NCBI RefSeq assembly: GCF_010729665.1
Contig: NZ_AP022610.1
Location: 4,154,001-4,218,000, forward strand
DNA: 64,000 nt
Direction of reading: 5' to 3'
From: Mycolicibacterium madagascariense
Lineage (GTDB): Bacteria > Actinomycetota > Actinomycetes > Mycobacteriales > Mycobacteriaceae
In this document: piece after piece, positions 1 through 8,733 of the stretch
Position numbering within the stretch: position 1 is the stretch's first letter
Layout of the letters: every line of letters begins with the position of its first letter
Notes under the pieces: model-generated
Told to the model about the DNA's origin: nothing
Seen by the model: only the letters and a program-made list of their open reading frames with translations
Databases searched by the model: none
Position numbers and translations under genes: made by a program

Positions 1-374
1 CCAGCTCGGTGGGTGGCCTCAAGGCCTACCCGCACACGGGCCACTACGTCGCCGCCAAGCACGGCGTCGTCGGGTTGATGCGGACGTTCGCCGTCGAGCT
101 CGGCGCGCAGAACATCCGGGTCAACTCCGTGCACCCGACGAACGTGAACACGCCGCTGTTCATGAACGAGGGCACGATGAAGCTCTTCCGCCCCGACCTG
201 GAGAACCCGGGACCCGACGACATGAAGGTCATCGGGCAGCTGATGCACACGCTCCCGATCGGCTGGGTCGAGCCGGAGGACATCGCCAACGCGGTGCTGT
301 TCCTCGCCTCCGACGAGGCGCGCTTCATCACCGGAGTGACGCTGCCCGTCGACGGCGGCAGCTGCCTGAAGTAG
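1..374 (+). CDS. Mycofactocin-type SDR oxidoreductase, 3' part
   Basis: Only the C-terminal part of a short-chain dehydrogenase is in the window; the reading frame is open at the left edge, so the true start lies upstream. Seen: the catalytic YVAAK (Y-x3-K) motif, a long insert around [20 protein letters not shown] after the NSVHP segment, and the SDR tail [15 protein letters not shown]. Known: that insert and tail are typical of mycobacterial mycofactocin-coupled SDRs (TIGR03971-like), which hold NAD(H) tightly and pass electrons to the peptide-derived cofactor mycofactocin. The substrate is unknown, probably an alcohol or hydroxy-lipid. It converges on the long minus-strand operon and ends just before a strong hairpin. 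Confidence 0.85.
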   Translation, partial: SSVGGLKAYPHTGHYVAAKHGVVGLMRTFAVELGAQNIRVNSVHPTNVNTPLFMNEGTMKLFRPDLENPGPDDMKVIGQLMHTLPIGWVEPEDIANAVLFLASDEARFITGVTLPVDGGSCLK

Positions 375-388
375 CGGGAGTCGTTACC

Positions 389-416
389 CCGTGCCGGAGC
401 GCTGTCTCCGGCACGG
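389..416. terminator. Intergenic hairpin between convergent genes
   Basis: Perfect 11-bp stem CCGTGCCGGAG / CTCCGGCACGG with a 6-base loop, 14 bases after the SDR stop and upstream of the convergent CoA-transferase end. There is no T-run, as is common in mycobacteria. Placement suggests a (bidirectional) terminator. The rest of the 179-base gap holds only a weak 8-bp inverted repeat (GCACACCA at 444-451, TGGTGTGC at 491-498) and no gene that I can see. Confidence 0.6.
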
Positions 417-553
417 TGCCGAATGCGATGCTAAGGACGGGCCGCACACCACGGTCGTCCGGGCGGGCTTCTAGCTCGAATCCGCGACCCTGGTGTGCGA
501 CGCTGCGTTAGTCGCGATATTGGCACACTTTCCCGGAGGCCGACGCCTCCCGC

Positions 554-2971
554 CTAGCTCCCTCGACCGGCCTTCCTGCGGCCCCCGACGGCAGGTGCGG
601 TACCGATGACGCCGTCCTCCTCCAGAGCGGCGATCTCGGCGTCGTCGAGCCCCAGTTCGCGCAGGAGCTCGTGGTTGTGCTCGCCGAGCAGGGGTGCCGG
701 GCTGCGATGGAATCGGCGGGGACCGTGCGCCAGTCCGACGGGCAGCGTGCTGTGCGACGCCGTGGGGTTGAGCGGATGGTCGACCTGCTCGAAGAAGCCG
801 CGATGCTGCAGCTGGGGTAACTCGGCCTGCCGGTGCGGTTGCATGACCTTCGCGACCGGAACGCCTGCGCCCCAGAGGGTTTCGACGATCTCGTCACCGG
901 TGCGCGGCTGGCACCACGCGGCGAGGTGCCGGTCGAGGTGGTCGTGGGCGGCGCGGCGGCCGTCGGCATCGGCGAGCCGGGGTTCCATCGCCCAGTCGGG
1001 GCGACCGAGCGCCTGCCGCAACGCAATCCACTGGTCATCGGTGGCCACCGCGATCGCCACCCACGAATCGTCACGGCCGAACTCGTCGACGTCGCGGCAG
1101 CGGTAGAGGTTCTGCGGGGCGGCCGCGGGTCCACGATTGCCCGCGCGTTCCAGGAGCGCGCCGTAGGCCGAGTATTCGATGACCTGCTCGGCGGCGACGC
1201 TCAGCGCGGCGTCCACCATGGCCGCCTCGACGAGTACGCCCTCGCCGGTGCGGCGCCGGTGTTCCAGCGCCAGCAGCAGCGCGTTGAGCGCGTGCACGCC
1301 GGCGTTGGGGTCACCGACCGAGTACGGCTCGTAGGGATTTCGATCGGGGTACCCGGTCAGCCAGCTGAGCCCCGACGCGTCTTCGATGACGTAGGCGAAC
1401 GCCGGGTTGTCCCGCCACGGCCCGTCGAGCCCGAAACCCGGCATGCGCAGCATGATCACGTCGTCGCGCAGGGCCCGTACGGACGCGAAGTCCAGGCCGA
1501 GCTGCTCGATCACCCTCGGGGTGAAGTTCTCCACGACGACGTCGCACGTCGCAATGAGCCTGCGCAACAGGTCTCGTCCCGCGTCGGTCTGGAAGTCGAG
1601 GGTCAGCCCCTTCTTGTTGGTGTTGAGCGCCGAGAAGATCGGCGAGCGCTCCCACCACTGCGGTTCGGAGGCGGGGATGCCCGCGATCAGGCGCGTGCCA
1701 TCGGGGTGCGGTGTCGACTCCAGGTGGATCAGTTCGGCGCCGAGCATCCCGAGCGCGTGGGTGCACGACGGGCCCGCCCAGAACGTCGTCATGTCGAGCA
1801 CCCGAAGTCCGCTCAGCGGCAGTCGATCCGAGACGGCCGCGCCGCGTGGAACAGGCCGTGGCGCAGGCGCTTCCGCGAGGACCTCTGCGGTGTGCTCACC
1901 GAGCCGCGGCGCGGGCCCCGGCCCGCGCAGTGCGACACCGCTCAGCCGGTACGGGTGGCCCGGCTGCACGACGCCGTTGCACGGGTTGACGGTGAACGCC
2001 CCGCGCTCGACGAAGTGGTCCATCGTCGTCACGTTCGCGCCATCGCCGACCGGCGAATTGGGGATGCGGAAGGCCGACGCCAGATCCCGTACGTCGTCGA
2101 CGCGTTGGTCGCGCAGCCAGGCGTAGAGCTCGTCGGCATGCAGGTTGGCCTGCTGGGTGATGGTCAGATCCGTACGCTCGTCGATCCATTCGTCGTGTCC
2201 CGACATCGCGCAGAGGTCGTGCCACTGCTGCGCGGTGCCACAGCCCAGGGCGACCAAACCGTCTGCGGCCTGGGCGATTCCGGGAACGGTCGGTCTGCGC
2301 TCGGTACGCCACGGTCGTCCGAGCATCTCGAAGTAGGTCACGGGATAGTAGGTGAGACAGAGGACGTCGGTCTCCAGCATGGACAGGTCGACGAGCTCGC
2401 CCTGCCCGTTGCGCCGGACCCTGGCCAGGAATGCCATCGTCATCGCGGCGGCATAGGCGCCGGCCAGCCACTCCCCCACCTGACCGCCGACGTGCACCGG
2501 CGCCCGGTCCTGGGTACCCCTGCCGATGCCGATGGCGCCACCCGACCAGGCCTGCAGGGTGAACTCGGTGGCGGGCCGGTCGCGCCACGGGCCGTGCAGG
2601 CCGAAGGGTGTGATCGCGGTGACGACGAGGTGCGGGTGCCGGTCGTGAATCGCGTTGGGCGCCAACCACGTCGACTCGGCCACCGCCGACCCCCGCGACC
2701 ACACCACGACGTCGGCCGCGGCGAGCAGCGGCTCCACGTCGTCGGGTTCGGCCACGACGCTGCGCTTGGACCCGGCGAGGAAGCCGAACAACGCGCCGTC
2801 CTCCCCGGGTGCGATCGCCGCACCCGAGGCCGACCAGCGACGCAGCGGATCGCCCTGCGGCGCTTCGACCTTGACGACGTCGGCACCACCGTCGGTGAGG
2901 ATCTTGGTGCAGTACGCGCCGGCGATGCCCGAGGACAGGTCCACGACGCGGTAGTCCGAGAGTGGCGCCAC
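554..2971 (-). CDS. Fused two-domain CaiB/BaiF (class III) CoA transferase
   Basis: About 805 residues, twice the usual family length: one class III CoA-transferase fold at roughly 1-380 (VAPLSDYRVVDLSSGIAGAYC) and a second from about 385 (LSGLRVLDMTTFWAGPSCTH). The family moves CoA between carboxylic acids through an active-site Asp. Here the Asp position reads ATEFTLQAWSG in the N-half (Glu) and AFAYVIEDASG in the C-half (Ala), so neither half has the textbook residue. Start GTG at 2971 was chosen because the N-terminal fold begins there and the preceding gene stops at 3007; the open frame extends upstream only as a shadow of that gene. It is the last gene of the 18.7-to-0.55 kb operon. Role inferred: CoA activation of a pathway acid. 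Confidence 0.85.
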   Translation of the reverse strand: MAPLSDYRVVDLSSGIAGAYCTKILTDGGADVVKVEAPQGDPLRRWSASGAAIAPGEDGALFGFLAGSKRSVVAEPDDVEPLLAAADVVVWSRGSAVAESTWLAPNAIHDRHPHLVVTAITPFGLHGPWRDRPATEFTLQAWSGGAIGIGRGTQDRAPVHVGGQVGEWLAGAYAAAMTMAFLARVRRNGQGELVDLSMLETDVLCLTYYPVTYFEMLGRPWRTERRPTVPGIAQAADGLVALGCGTAQQWHDLCAMSGHDEWIDERTDLTITQQANLHADELYAWLRDQRVDDVRDLASAFRIPNSPVGDGANVTTMDHFVERGAFTVNPCNGVVQPGHPYRLSGVALRGPGPAPRLGEHTAEVLAEAPAPRPVPRGAAVSDRLPLSGLRVLDMTTFWAGPSCTHALGMLGAELIHLESTPHPDGTRLIAGIPASEPQWWERSPIFSALNTNKKGLTLDFQTDAGRDLLRRLIATCDVVVENFTPRVIEQLGLDFASVRALRDDVIMLRMPGFGLDGPWRDNPAFAYVIEDASGLSWLTGYPDRNPYEPYSVGDPNAGVHALNALLLALEHRRRTGEGVLVEAAMVDAALSVAAEQVIEYSAYGALLERAGNRGPAAAPQNLYRCRDVDEFGRDDSWVAIAVATDDQWIALRQALGRPDWAMEPRLADADGRRAAHDHLDRHLAAWCQPRTGDEIVETLWGAGVPVAKVMQPHRQAELPQLQHRGFFEQVDHPLNPTASHSTLPVGLAHGPRRFHRSPAPLLGEHNHELLRELGLDDAEIAALEEDGVIGTAPAVGGRRKAGRGS

Positions 2972-3006
2972 TATCCCGTCTCGGGGTTCGTCGTCGGCAC
3001 TCGCGC

Positions 3007-4140
3007 TCAGCTCGTTCCCGCCCCAGCGGGCACCGCCGGACTGGTCGTCAGCACCTCGGCGCCGTCGGCGGTCACGAGCACGGCGTCGCGTCCGTACACC
3101 GCTCCGACGCCCGCCTCCCACACGTAGGACGTCACCGCGAGCACCATGCCGGGCTCGAGCCGCTCGGTGGCAGAGGTCTGCGGAAGGTCCGGCGAGATCA
3201 CCGGCGGATCGAAGCCGAGACCGAGGCCGTGGGCCACCGGCATCGGCGGAAGTGCCTCTCCCGCAGCCTCGTACGCGGCGAGCAGGTCGCTCGCCGGTGC
3301 GCCGGCGCGGCAGGCGTCGAACAGTCGGTCCGACAGCTCGCGGGAGCGCCGGTAGAGCCCGTCGGCCCCGGGCACGTCCCCCACCGCCAGGGTGCGGCCC
3401 ACCTCGCCGACGTACCCGTCGGCCAGTGCGCCGGAGGACAGCGCGACCAGGTCGCCGGGCGCCACGCGCCGGTCCCGGCGGCCGACCCGCCACGCGTGTT
3501 CGCGCGAGGTGATCCACGCGCCGTCCTGGGTGGCCGAGGTGCTCACCCCGCCCGCGGCCATCGCCTCCAGCATGGCGCCCGTGAGCGCCTGCTCGGTGAC
3601 GCCGACCGACAGCCGCGACACTGCCGCTGCCATACCGGTTTCCGCCACCGCGAGCGCGTGGCGCAGGGCGGCGATCTCCTCGTCGGTCTTGACGCGGCGT
3701 GCCGCCCGCATCGCCGCCTCGCCGTCGACGAGCTCGGCGTGGGGAAACGCGATCGGCAACAGCTGTGCGAACGACGGTGACATCGCGTCCGTGCCGACGC
3801 GGCGCGCGGTGGCGGCGCCGTCGATGTGCTTGAGCACGTCGATGTTCGTCATTGGATTCCACGCCAGCCCGTAGAGGTGATCGTGCCCGATCTCCTCCGG
3901 GATGCCCTCGTCCCAGCTGCTGTTGAGGTGGATCTCGCCGGTGGCGCGCACCAGTACGCAGATCGGCGCGAACGGCCGCGTGCCCGCCACCCACAGCTGC
4001 GGGGCGCCGGTGACGTAGCGGACGTTGGCCTGCCTGCCCAGCACCAGGACGTCGAGGTCCTCGGCGGCCATCTGGGCCAGGGCGCGCTCGCGTCTGCCGT
4101 GGCGCAGCGCGGGGTCGTCGGCGAGGATCTCGGTGCTCAC
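3007..4140 (-). CDS. M24/creatinase-like protein with degenerate metal site
   Basis: 377 residues with creatinase-type N-domain (DVLVLGRQANVRYVTGAPQLW) and pita-bread C-domain. The five M24 metal ligands (D, D, H, E, E) are mostly lost: the first Asp region reads VALSSGALADGY, the second GEVGRTL, the His segment AHGLGLGF is kept, but the last two read LAVTSYVW and YGRDAVLV. Known: creatinase itself is a metal-free member of this fold, so this may be a metal-independent hydrolase or a non-catalytic partner of the intact paralogue next door. Start GTG at 4140 overlaps the upstream stop by 4 bases (GTGA), implying translational coupling. Substrate unknown. Confidence 0.8.
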   Translation of the reverse strand: MSTEILADDPALRHGRRERALAQMAAEDLDVLVLGRQANVRYVTGAPQLWVAGTRPFAPICVLVRATGEIHLNSSWDEGIPEEIGHDHLYGLAWNPMTNIDVLKHIDGAATARRVGTDAMSPSFAQLLPIAFPHAELVDGEAAMRAARRVKTDEEIAALRHALAVAETGMAAAVSRLSVGVTEQALTGAMLEAMAAGGVSTSATQDGAWITSREHAWRVGRRDRRVAPGDLVALSSGALADGYVGEVGRTLAVGDVPGADGLYRRSRELSDRLFDACRAGAPASDLLAAYEAAGEALPPMPVAHGLGLGFDPPVISPDLPQTSATERLEPGMVLAVTSYVWEAGVGAVYGRDAVLVTADGAEVLTTSPAVPAGAGTS

Positions 4141-5372
4141 CGGGCCGCCCCATAGGGCGCGTACGGGTAGTCGGTGATGGACGTCGTGCCGTCGTCGTCG
4201 ATGACCACGATCTCCTCGCTTCGGTAACCGCCCGTGCCGTCCTCCCAGACGACGGGCTCCAGCACCAGGACCATGCCGGCGGGGAACACGAACTCGTCGT
4301 CGAACTTCTCGCCAAGATCGGTTCCGATCATGGGCATCTCGGCGGCGTTGGTCCCGATGCTGTGGCCGAGGTAGAAGTGCGGCAGCCATGGCTTGGTCCC
4401 GCCGTTGGCGGCGATCGCCGCGCGCGCGAGATCACCGGAGGTGGCGCCCGCCTTCGTCACCGCCAGTACCGCGTCGAGGATCTCGCGCCATCTGTCGAAT
4501 TGTGCCTGCTGCCGCGCCGAGGGTTCTTCGCCGACCAGCCAGGTGCGGCCGAAGTCCGAGCAGTACCCCTGATAGGTGATGCTGACGTCGGTCCAGAGCA
4601 CGTCGCCGGACTCGAGTTCCTTCTCGGTGGTGAGGAGTGGAAGCGCGAGATCACCCGTCGTCGTCCAGACGTTGCCGCCGGCCCTGCTGGTCGGCATCAC
4701 CTGCCAGATGGCCTCGAGCATGTTGGCCGTCGCCCCGAGTTCGAACGCACGGCCGACGAACGTCGCGGACAGATCGATCTGGCGTACCCCGGGGGCCAGC
4801 GACTGCTGGACCTCGGCGGCGGCCTGCTCGGTGATGCGACACGCCTTGCGGATGCTGGCGATCTGGTCGATGGTCTTCACCAGCTTGGCCGGCCCGACCA
4901 CCAGGGCCGCGTCCGTCGGCGGCCCGGCGGGGAACAGGCGACTGCCGGCACGGCGCATCGCGCCGGTGAGCTCGTCGACCGCGATCGACGCTCCCGGCGG
5001 CACCAGACCCGCGAGCACCTTCGCGAAAGCTGCCACGCCCTCGTCGAATTCGAGGTACAGCGGCCCGTGGACGTGGTCGACGGGCACCTCGGACTCGAAG
5101 GCACTGCCCTCGCGGAACGGCATGAACAGGTGCGGGTGTTCGTCGTCGGCGAGCACGACGGCGACGGGACGCTCGACGTGTGACAGTCCGGCGTCGAGCA
5201 GCGGCCAGCTCGCGCCGGTCGCGTAGACGACGTTGCCGTTGCCGAGGAGCACCAGTGCGTCGATGCCCCTGTCCCGCATGGACTGTCGCAGCCGCGCGCC
5301 GCACTCCCGGTACATCCTCGCGGTGTCCGGGAGGTCGGGGATCGCGTCCCGCTCGACGGCGAGCGTCGTCAC
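4137..5372 (-). CDS. M24 family metallopeptidase (Xaa-Pro peptidase-like)
   Basis: 411 residues. N-terminal creatinase/prolidase domain (about 20-170) and C-terminal M24 catalytic domain. All expected metal ligands are visible: D in LWTDVSI, D in CSDFGRTW, H in YLGHSIG, E in LVLEPVVW and E in YRSEEIVV. Family members cleave Xaa-Pro bonds or related C-N bonds in a dinuclear metal site. In this catabolic operon it more likely acts on an amide-like intermediate than on peptides (inference). Start GTG at 5372 overlaps the stop of the amidohydrolase gene (GTGA). It is paired with the degenerate paralogue directly downstream. Confidence 0.85.
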   Translation of the reverse strand: MTTLAVERDAIPDLPDTARMYRECGARLRQSMRDRGIDALVLLGNGNVVYATGASWPLLDAGLSHVERPVAVVLADDEHPHLFMPFREGSAFESEVPVDHVHGPLYLEFDEGVAAFAKVLAGLVPPGASIAVDELTGAMRRAGSRLFPAGPPTDAALVVGPAKLVKTIDQIASIRKACRITEQAAAEVQQSLAPGVRQIDLSATFVGRAFELGATANMLEAIWQVMPTSRAGGNVWTTTGDLALPLLTTEKELESGDVLWTDVSITYQGYCSDFGRTWLVGEEPSARQQAQFDRWREILDAVLAVTKAGATSGDLARAAIAANGGTKPWLPHFYLGHSIGTNAAEMPMIGTDLGEKFDDEFVFPAGMVLVLEPVVWEDGTGGYRSEEIVVIDDDGTTSITDYPYAPYGAAR

Positions 5373-6553
5373 GAGACCCCCAGGAACGTCTTGACGTTGG
5401 TGCTGACGATCTTGGTGGCCGCCTCCGGTCCGACGGCCTCGACGACCGAGGCCAGGGAGCGCTCCGAGTAGCCGAACGTGCTCTCGTTGTGGGGGTAGTC
5501 GCTCGACCACATGACGTTGTCGACGCCGATGTCGTCGATGAGCCGAAGCCCGAGCGGATCGACCATGAACGACGCGCTCATGTGCCGGTCCCAGTAGTGC
5601 CGAACGTCATGGGACAGTTCGTGATTGAACATGTGCCGGTAGGACGCCAGCATGTGCTCGGCATCCTGCAGCGCCGTCGGCACCCAGGCGATCCCGCCCT
5701 CGAACCACCCGATCTTGAGCGACGGGTGGCGGTCCAGGATGCCGGAGAACACGTACTTCGCGAACTGTTCCCGGAACGAGTCGACGTTGACCATCATGCC
5801 GACCACGACGCTGTTGTGCTGGCACGGCGTCTTGGGCGGGGTCTCGCCGATGTGGTGGCTGACCGGCAGGCCCGCTGCCTCGATCTCGTCCCACACCGCG
5901 TCCATCGACGTGGCGCCGTAGTCGTAGATGTTGCCCTCGTCGTCCTTGCCGGGGTTGAGCGGCAGCAGGAACGTCTTGAGCCCCAACGCCTTCAGTTCCT
6001 CCAGCGTGCTCCTGGTGCCCTTCGGATCCCACCAGTTGATGAGACCGACGCCGTGGAAACTCCCCTGGCTCTGCTCCTGCAGTCCGGCGATGTGTTCGTT
6101 GTAGATCCGGAACACGCGCTCGCGCAACGACTTGTCCGGGTAGTGGAACAGGGCGAGGACGGCGTTCGGGAACGCCAGTTCCTTGTCGATGCCGTCTTCC
6201 TTGAGTTCGCGCTTGCGGGCCGCGATGTCGTTCGACGCGGCGCCGGCCAGATCGTCGTACTGCATCAGCACCCGCCCGAAGTCGCCGCCGGTCCAGGCCT
6301 TGCCCTTCATCCCGACCATGTACGCGCCGTCCTCGTACCAGATGCGCGGCGCCGCGCCCTTCAGCTCCTCGGGGAAGCGTTCGTAGAAGATGTCCTCGGC
6401 CACCGAGATGTGGTTGTCGGCGGAGAAGATCTCCGTGCCCTGGGGAAGTCCGGCGAGGCCCTCCTTGGAGGCGTGACCGTGCCGGTTCTTGGGGGCGCCC
6501 CACCCTTGCGGCGGGTAGAGCGTGGTGGGGGGATTCGCTGTCGGGGTGGACAT
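5369..6553 (-). CDS. Amidohydrolase family 2 (metal-dependent TIM-barrel) protein
   Basis: 394 residues, PF04909-type. Visible metal/active-site segments: SADNHIS near residue 47 (in place of the more usual D/E-x-H strand), SHHIGE in the middle, LDRHPSLKIGWFEGG and the late Asp in WSSDYPHNES. Members are decarboxylases or hydrolases of aromatic and ring-fission acids (ACMSD/gamma-resorcylate decarboxylase group) or C-C/C-N hydrolases. Start ATG at 6553 (MSTPT) is preferred over 6562 because the extra three residues are not family-like. Encoded between the P450 and the M24 genes; the exact reaction is not deducible. Confidence 0.85.
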   Translation of the reverse strand: MSTPTANPPTTLYPPQGWGAPKNRHGHASKEGLAGLPQGTEIFSADNHISVAEDIFYERFPEELKGAAPRIWYEDGAYMVGMKGKAWTGGDFGRVLMQYDDLAGAASNDIAARKRELKEDGIDKELAFPNAVLALFHYPDKSLRERVFRIYNEHIAGLQEQSQGSFHGVGLINWWDPKGTRSTLEELKALGLKTFLLPLNPGKDDEGNIYDYGATSMDAVWDEIEAAGLPVSHHIGETPPKTPCQHNSVVVGMMVNVDSFREQFAKYVFSGILDRHPSLKIGWFEGGIAWVPTALQDAEHMLASYRHMFNHELSHDVRHYWDRHMSASFMVDPLGLRLIDDIGVDNVMWSSDYPHNESTFGYSERSLASVVEAVGPEAATKIVSTNVKTFLGVS

Positions 6554-6602
6554 CGTTGGCACTCCAATCGGGCTGTTCTGCAGTGGTTTCTGGTCCGGTC
6601 GA

Positions 6603-7829
6603 CTACCAGGTCACCGGAAGTTCGTAGACGCCGTAGGCGAGGCGGTCGTGCTTGAACGGCACCTCGTCGAACGGAATGGCCAGGCGCATCGTGGGGATGC
6701 GGCGCAGCAGGGTGTGAAAGACGATCTGCAATTCGGCGCGCGCCAGCTGTTGCCCGACGCACTGGTGGCGGCCGTAACCGAAACCCAGCTGCTGTCCGGC
6801 GTCGCGGCTCAGATCGAGCCTGTCGGGCTCCGGGTAGGCGGTGGCATCCCAGTTCGCGGGGGCGAGGTCGAGGATGATGCCCTCGCCGGCCCGGATCGTC
6901 TCACCGGCGATCTCGATGTCCTCGATGGCCACTCGGCGCTGACCGTTCTGGATGATCGACAGGTACCGCATCAGCTCCTCGCAGGCGTTCGCGATGAACT
7001 TCGGGTCATCCGAATCACGAAGCAGCGCAGCCTGTTCAGGGTTCTCCAGCAGTGCCAGGATGCCGATGCCGATCATGTTGGCGGTGGTCTCGTGGCCGGC
7101 GATCAGCAGTCCGGTCCCCAGCTGCGCGGCCTCCTTGACGGTGATCTCGCCGGCGTTGACGCGCTCGGCCAGATCCGACACGGCGTCCTCGCCGGGCTCC
7201 GTCCTCTTCTTCTCGACGAGGTCGATGAGGTACTGGGCCAGGCTCATCGCGCCCTTCTGCCCGTCCTGCGCGCTGGCGTAGCGGGCCAGCCCGACGTTGG
7301 CGTGGTGCTGGAAGAATTCGTGGTCCTCGTAGGGCACACCGAGCATCTCGCTGATGACCACGGTCGGCACCGGCAGCGCGAGGGTGGCGACCAGATCGGC
7401 CGGTCGAGGTCCCGCGAGGATGCCGTCGATGCACTCGTCGGTGATCTTCTGGATCGCCGGACGCAGGCCTTCTACCCGCTTGAACGTGAACGGCTTGGAC
7501 AGCATCCTGCGAAACCTGGTGTGCTCCTCGGCATCCGAGGTGAACACCGACCGCGGCCGTTTGTCGACCGTGGACAGCATGTGTTCGTTCCAGTGCGGAA
7601 AGCCCTCGATGCGATCGTCAACGCTGACGCGCGCGTCGGAGAACAACGCGCGGGCCACCTCGTGACCGGTGACGAGCCAGGGCGTGGTGCCGTTCCAGAT
7701 CCGCACCCGCGCCAGGGGACTCATCTCGAGCATGCGCCGTGGCGGCGCGAACGGGCAGGACGCCTCGCGCTCCATGGGGTACTCGGGGACGTCCTGGGAG
7801 ACGGCCTCCTGCGTCAGCGTGTCGGTCAT
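6603..7829 (-). CDS. Cytochrome P450
   Basis: 408 residues, class I bacterial P450. I-helix oxygen-activation motif AGHETT, K-helix ExxR in EELMR and the heme ligand loop FGYGRHQCVGQQLAR with Cys at about residue 357 are all present. Soluble, with no membrane anchor. It accepts electrons from a ferredoxin, and a matching [3Fe-4S] ferredoxin gene lies immediately upstream with an ATGA overlap. Role inferred: hydroxylation of the pathway's hydrophobic substrate. CYP family cannot be assigned by eye; overall style resembles the CYP105-like clan. Confidence 0.93.
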   Translation of the reverse strand: MTDTLTQEAVSQDVPEYPMEREASCPFAPPRRMLEMSPLARVRIWNGTTPWLVTGHEVARALFSDARVSVDDRIEGFPHWNEHMLSTVDKRPRSVFTSDAEEHTRFRRMLSKPFTFKRVEGLRPAIQKITDECIDGILAGPRPADLVATLALPVPTVVISEMLGVPYEDHEFFQHHANVGLARYASAQDGQKGAMSLAQYLIDLVEKKRTEPGEDAVSDLAERVNAGEITVKEAAQLGTGLLIAGHETTANMIGIGILALLENPEQAALLRDSDDPKFIANACEELMRYLSIIQNGQRRVAIEDIEIAGETIRAGEGIILDLAPANWDATAYPEPDRLDLSRDAGQQLGFGYGRHQCVGQQLARAELQIVFHTLLRRIPTMRLAIPFDEVPFKHDRLAYGVYELPVTW

Positions 7830-8026
7830 CGCGCCTCCTCGACGTGGATGGCTAGTGCGGGGCACGCCGCGGCGGCGCGCTGCGTGCTCTCGTACTGGTC
7901 GGGCGCGAGCTCGTCGACGAGCAGTTCGACGACGCCGTCATCGTCGCGCTGGTCGAAGACGTCCGCGGCGTTCATCACGCACATGCCCGAGGACACGCAC
8001 CTGTCCTGATCGACGGTGACCCTCAC
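7826..8026 (-). CDS. [3Fe-4S]-type ferredoxin, P450 partner
   Basis: 66 residues. Cysteines C10, C16 and C55 in the pattern C-x5-C...C-P, with Met where a fourth ligand would sit, as in mycobacterial ferredoxins that serve P450s. Too short and shadowed for standard ORF cut-offs: GTG at 8026 overlaps the TetR stop (GTGA), and its own stop overlaps the P450 ATG (ATGA). It delivers single electrons to the downstream P450. No ferredoxin reductase gene is visible nearby, so reductase must come from elsewhere. Confidence 0.9.
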   Translation of the reverse strand: MRVTVDQDRCVSSGMCVMNAADVFDQRDDDGVVELLVDELAPDQYESTQRAAAACPALAIHVEEAR

Positions 8027-8697
8027 GAGCGTCCGCCGACCCGGGTCACGGGTGCGCACCACATGCCGACGATCGCGTCGATCAGACCGGACCCGGCCGC
8101 CTGCCACGACGTGCGGGCCACCGTGGCACCCGTGGCGAGGGCGCGTTCGCGGTCGGCGCAGCTGTGCATCAACAGGTTTCGAGCCATGATGTTGCGCTCG
8201 TACCGAATGTCGATGGCGAGTTCGGGGAGGCACCGGTTGATGCCGTCCACGACCTCGACGAGCGACGGTGAACTCAACGCGTCCCTGACCACGATGCCGT
8301 GATAGGCCGGGTCGGTCATGGCCTGGGCGGCGAACCGGGCGTACCAGGTGGGGTTGCCGAGGTCGGCCAGGTGGTCGGTGAGCGGACGCACCAGGCACGC
8401 CACCCAGTCCCTCAGGTCGGCGGAGTCACCCGCGGCCGCGACCATGGTCTCGCGCAGCGCCTCGATCGGGGCGCGGTGGCGCTGCTCGATGGCGCGCACC
8501 AGGTCGGTCTTGGTGCCGAAGTGGTAGCCGACGGCCGCGTTGTTACCTTGTCCCGCAGCCTCGCTCACCTGCCGGTTGGACACCGCGAACACGCCGTGCT
8601 CGGCGTAGAGCCGCTCGGCGGCGCTGAGGATGGCGTCGCGGGTGGTGCTGGCACGCTCGGTGCGCAGGGTCCGTGCTGCGGTCACCGTTCCAGTCAA
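8023..8697 (-). CDS. TetR-family transcriptional regulator
   Basis: About 224 residues. N-terminal TetR DNA-binding domain (RDAILSAAERLYAEHG, recognition helix around NNAAVGYHFGTKTDLV), then a ligand-binding domain with many aromatic and Met residues. Start TTG at 8697 is chosen because a purine-rich GAGGGAG lies 6 bases upstream; GTG at 8685 is the alternative. It is embedded inside a catabolic operon and coupled to the ferredoxin gene, so its level would follow operon expression. The near-perfect inverted repeat just upstream (8712-8733) is its likely operator. Confidence 0.88.
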   Translation of the reverse strand: MTGTVTAARTLRTERASTTRDAILSAAERLYAEHGVFAVSNRQVSEAAGQGNNAAVGYHFGTKTDLVRAIEQRHRAPIEALRETMVAAAGDSADLRDWVACLVRPLTDHLADLGNPTWYARFAAQAMTDPAYHGIVVRDALSSPSLVEVVDGINRCLPELAIDIRYERNIMARNLLMHSCADRERALATGATVARTSWQAAGSGLIDAIVGMWCAPVTRVGGRS

Positions 8698-8711
8698 CGC
8701 GCGCTCCCTCT

Positions 8712-8733
8712 TTAAGTCAAGCGATTGATTTAA
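8712..8733. promoter_or_regulatory. Probable TetR operator (inverted repeat)
   Basis: Arms TTAAGTCAA and TTGATTTAA separated by GCGA; 8 of 9 positions pair. It lies 15 bases before the TetR start codon and overlaps the stop codon of the upstream SDR gene, so binding would control an internal promoter for tetR-ferredoxin-P450 and downstream genes. Confidence 0.65.

Noticed and set aside
465..500. A tRNA-like T-arm sequence (CTCGAATCC) after the first gene
   Set aside because: No acceptor, D or anticodon stem can be drawn around it, so chance resemblance is more likely than a tRNA relic.
833..3127. A 764-codon plus-strand open frame
   Set aside because: Antisense shadow of the fused CoA transferase; composition is typical of a complementary frame and there is no domain.
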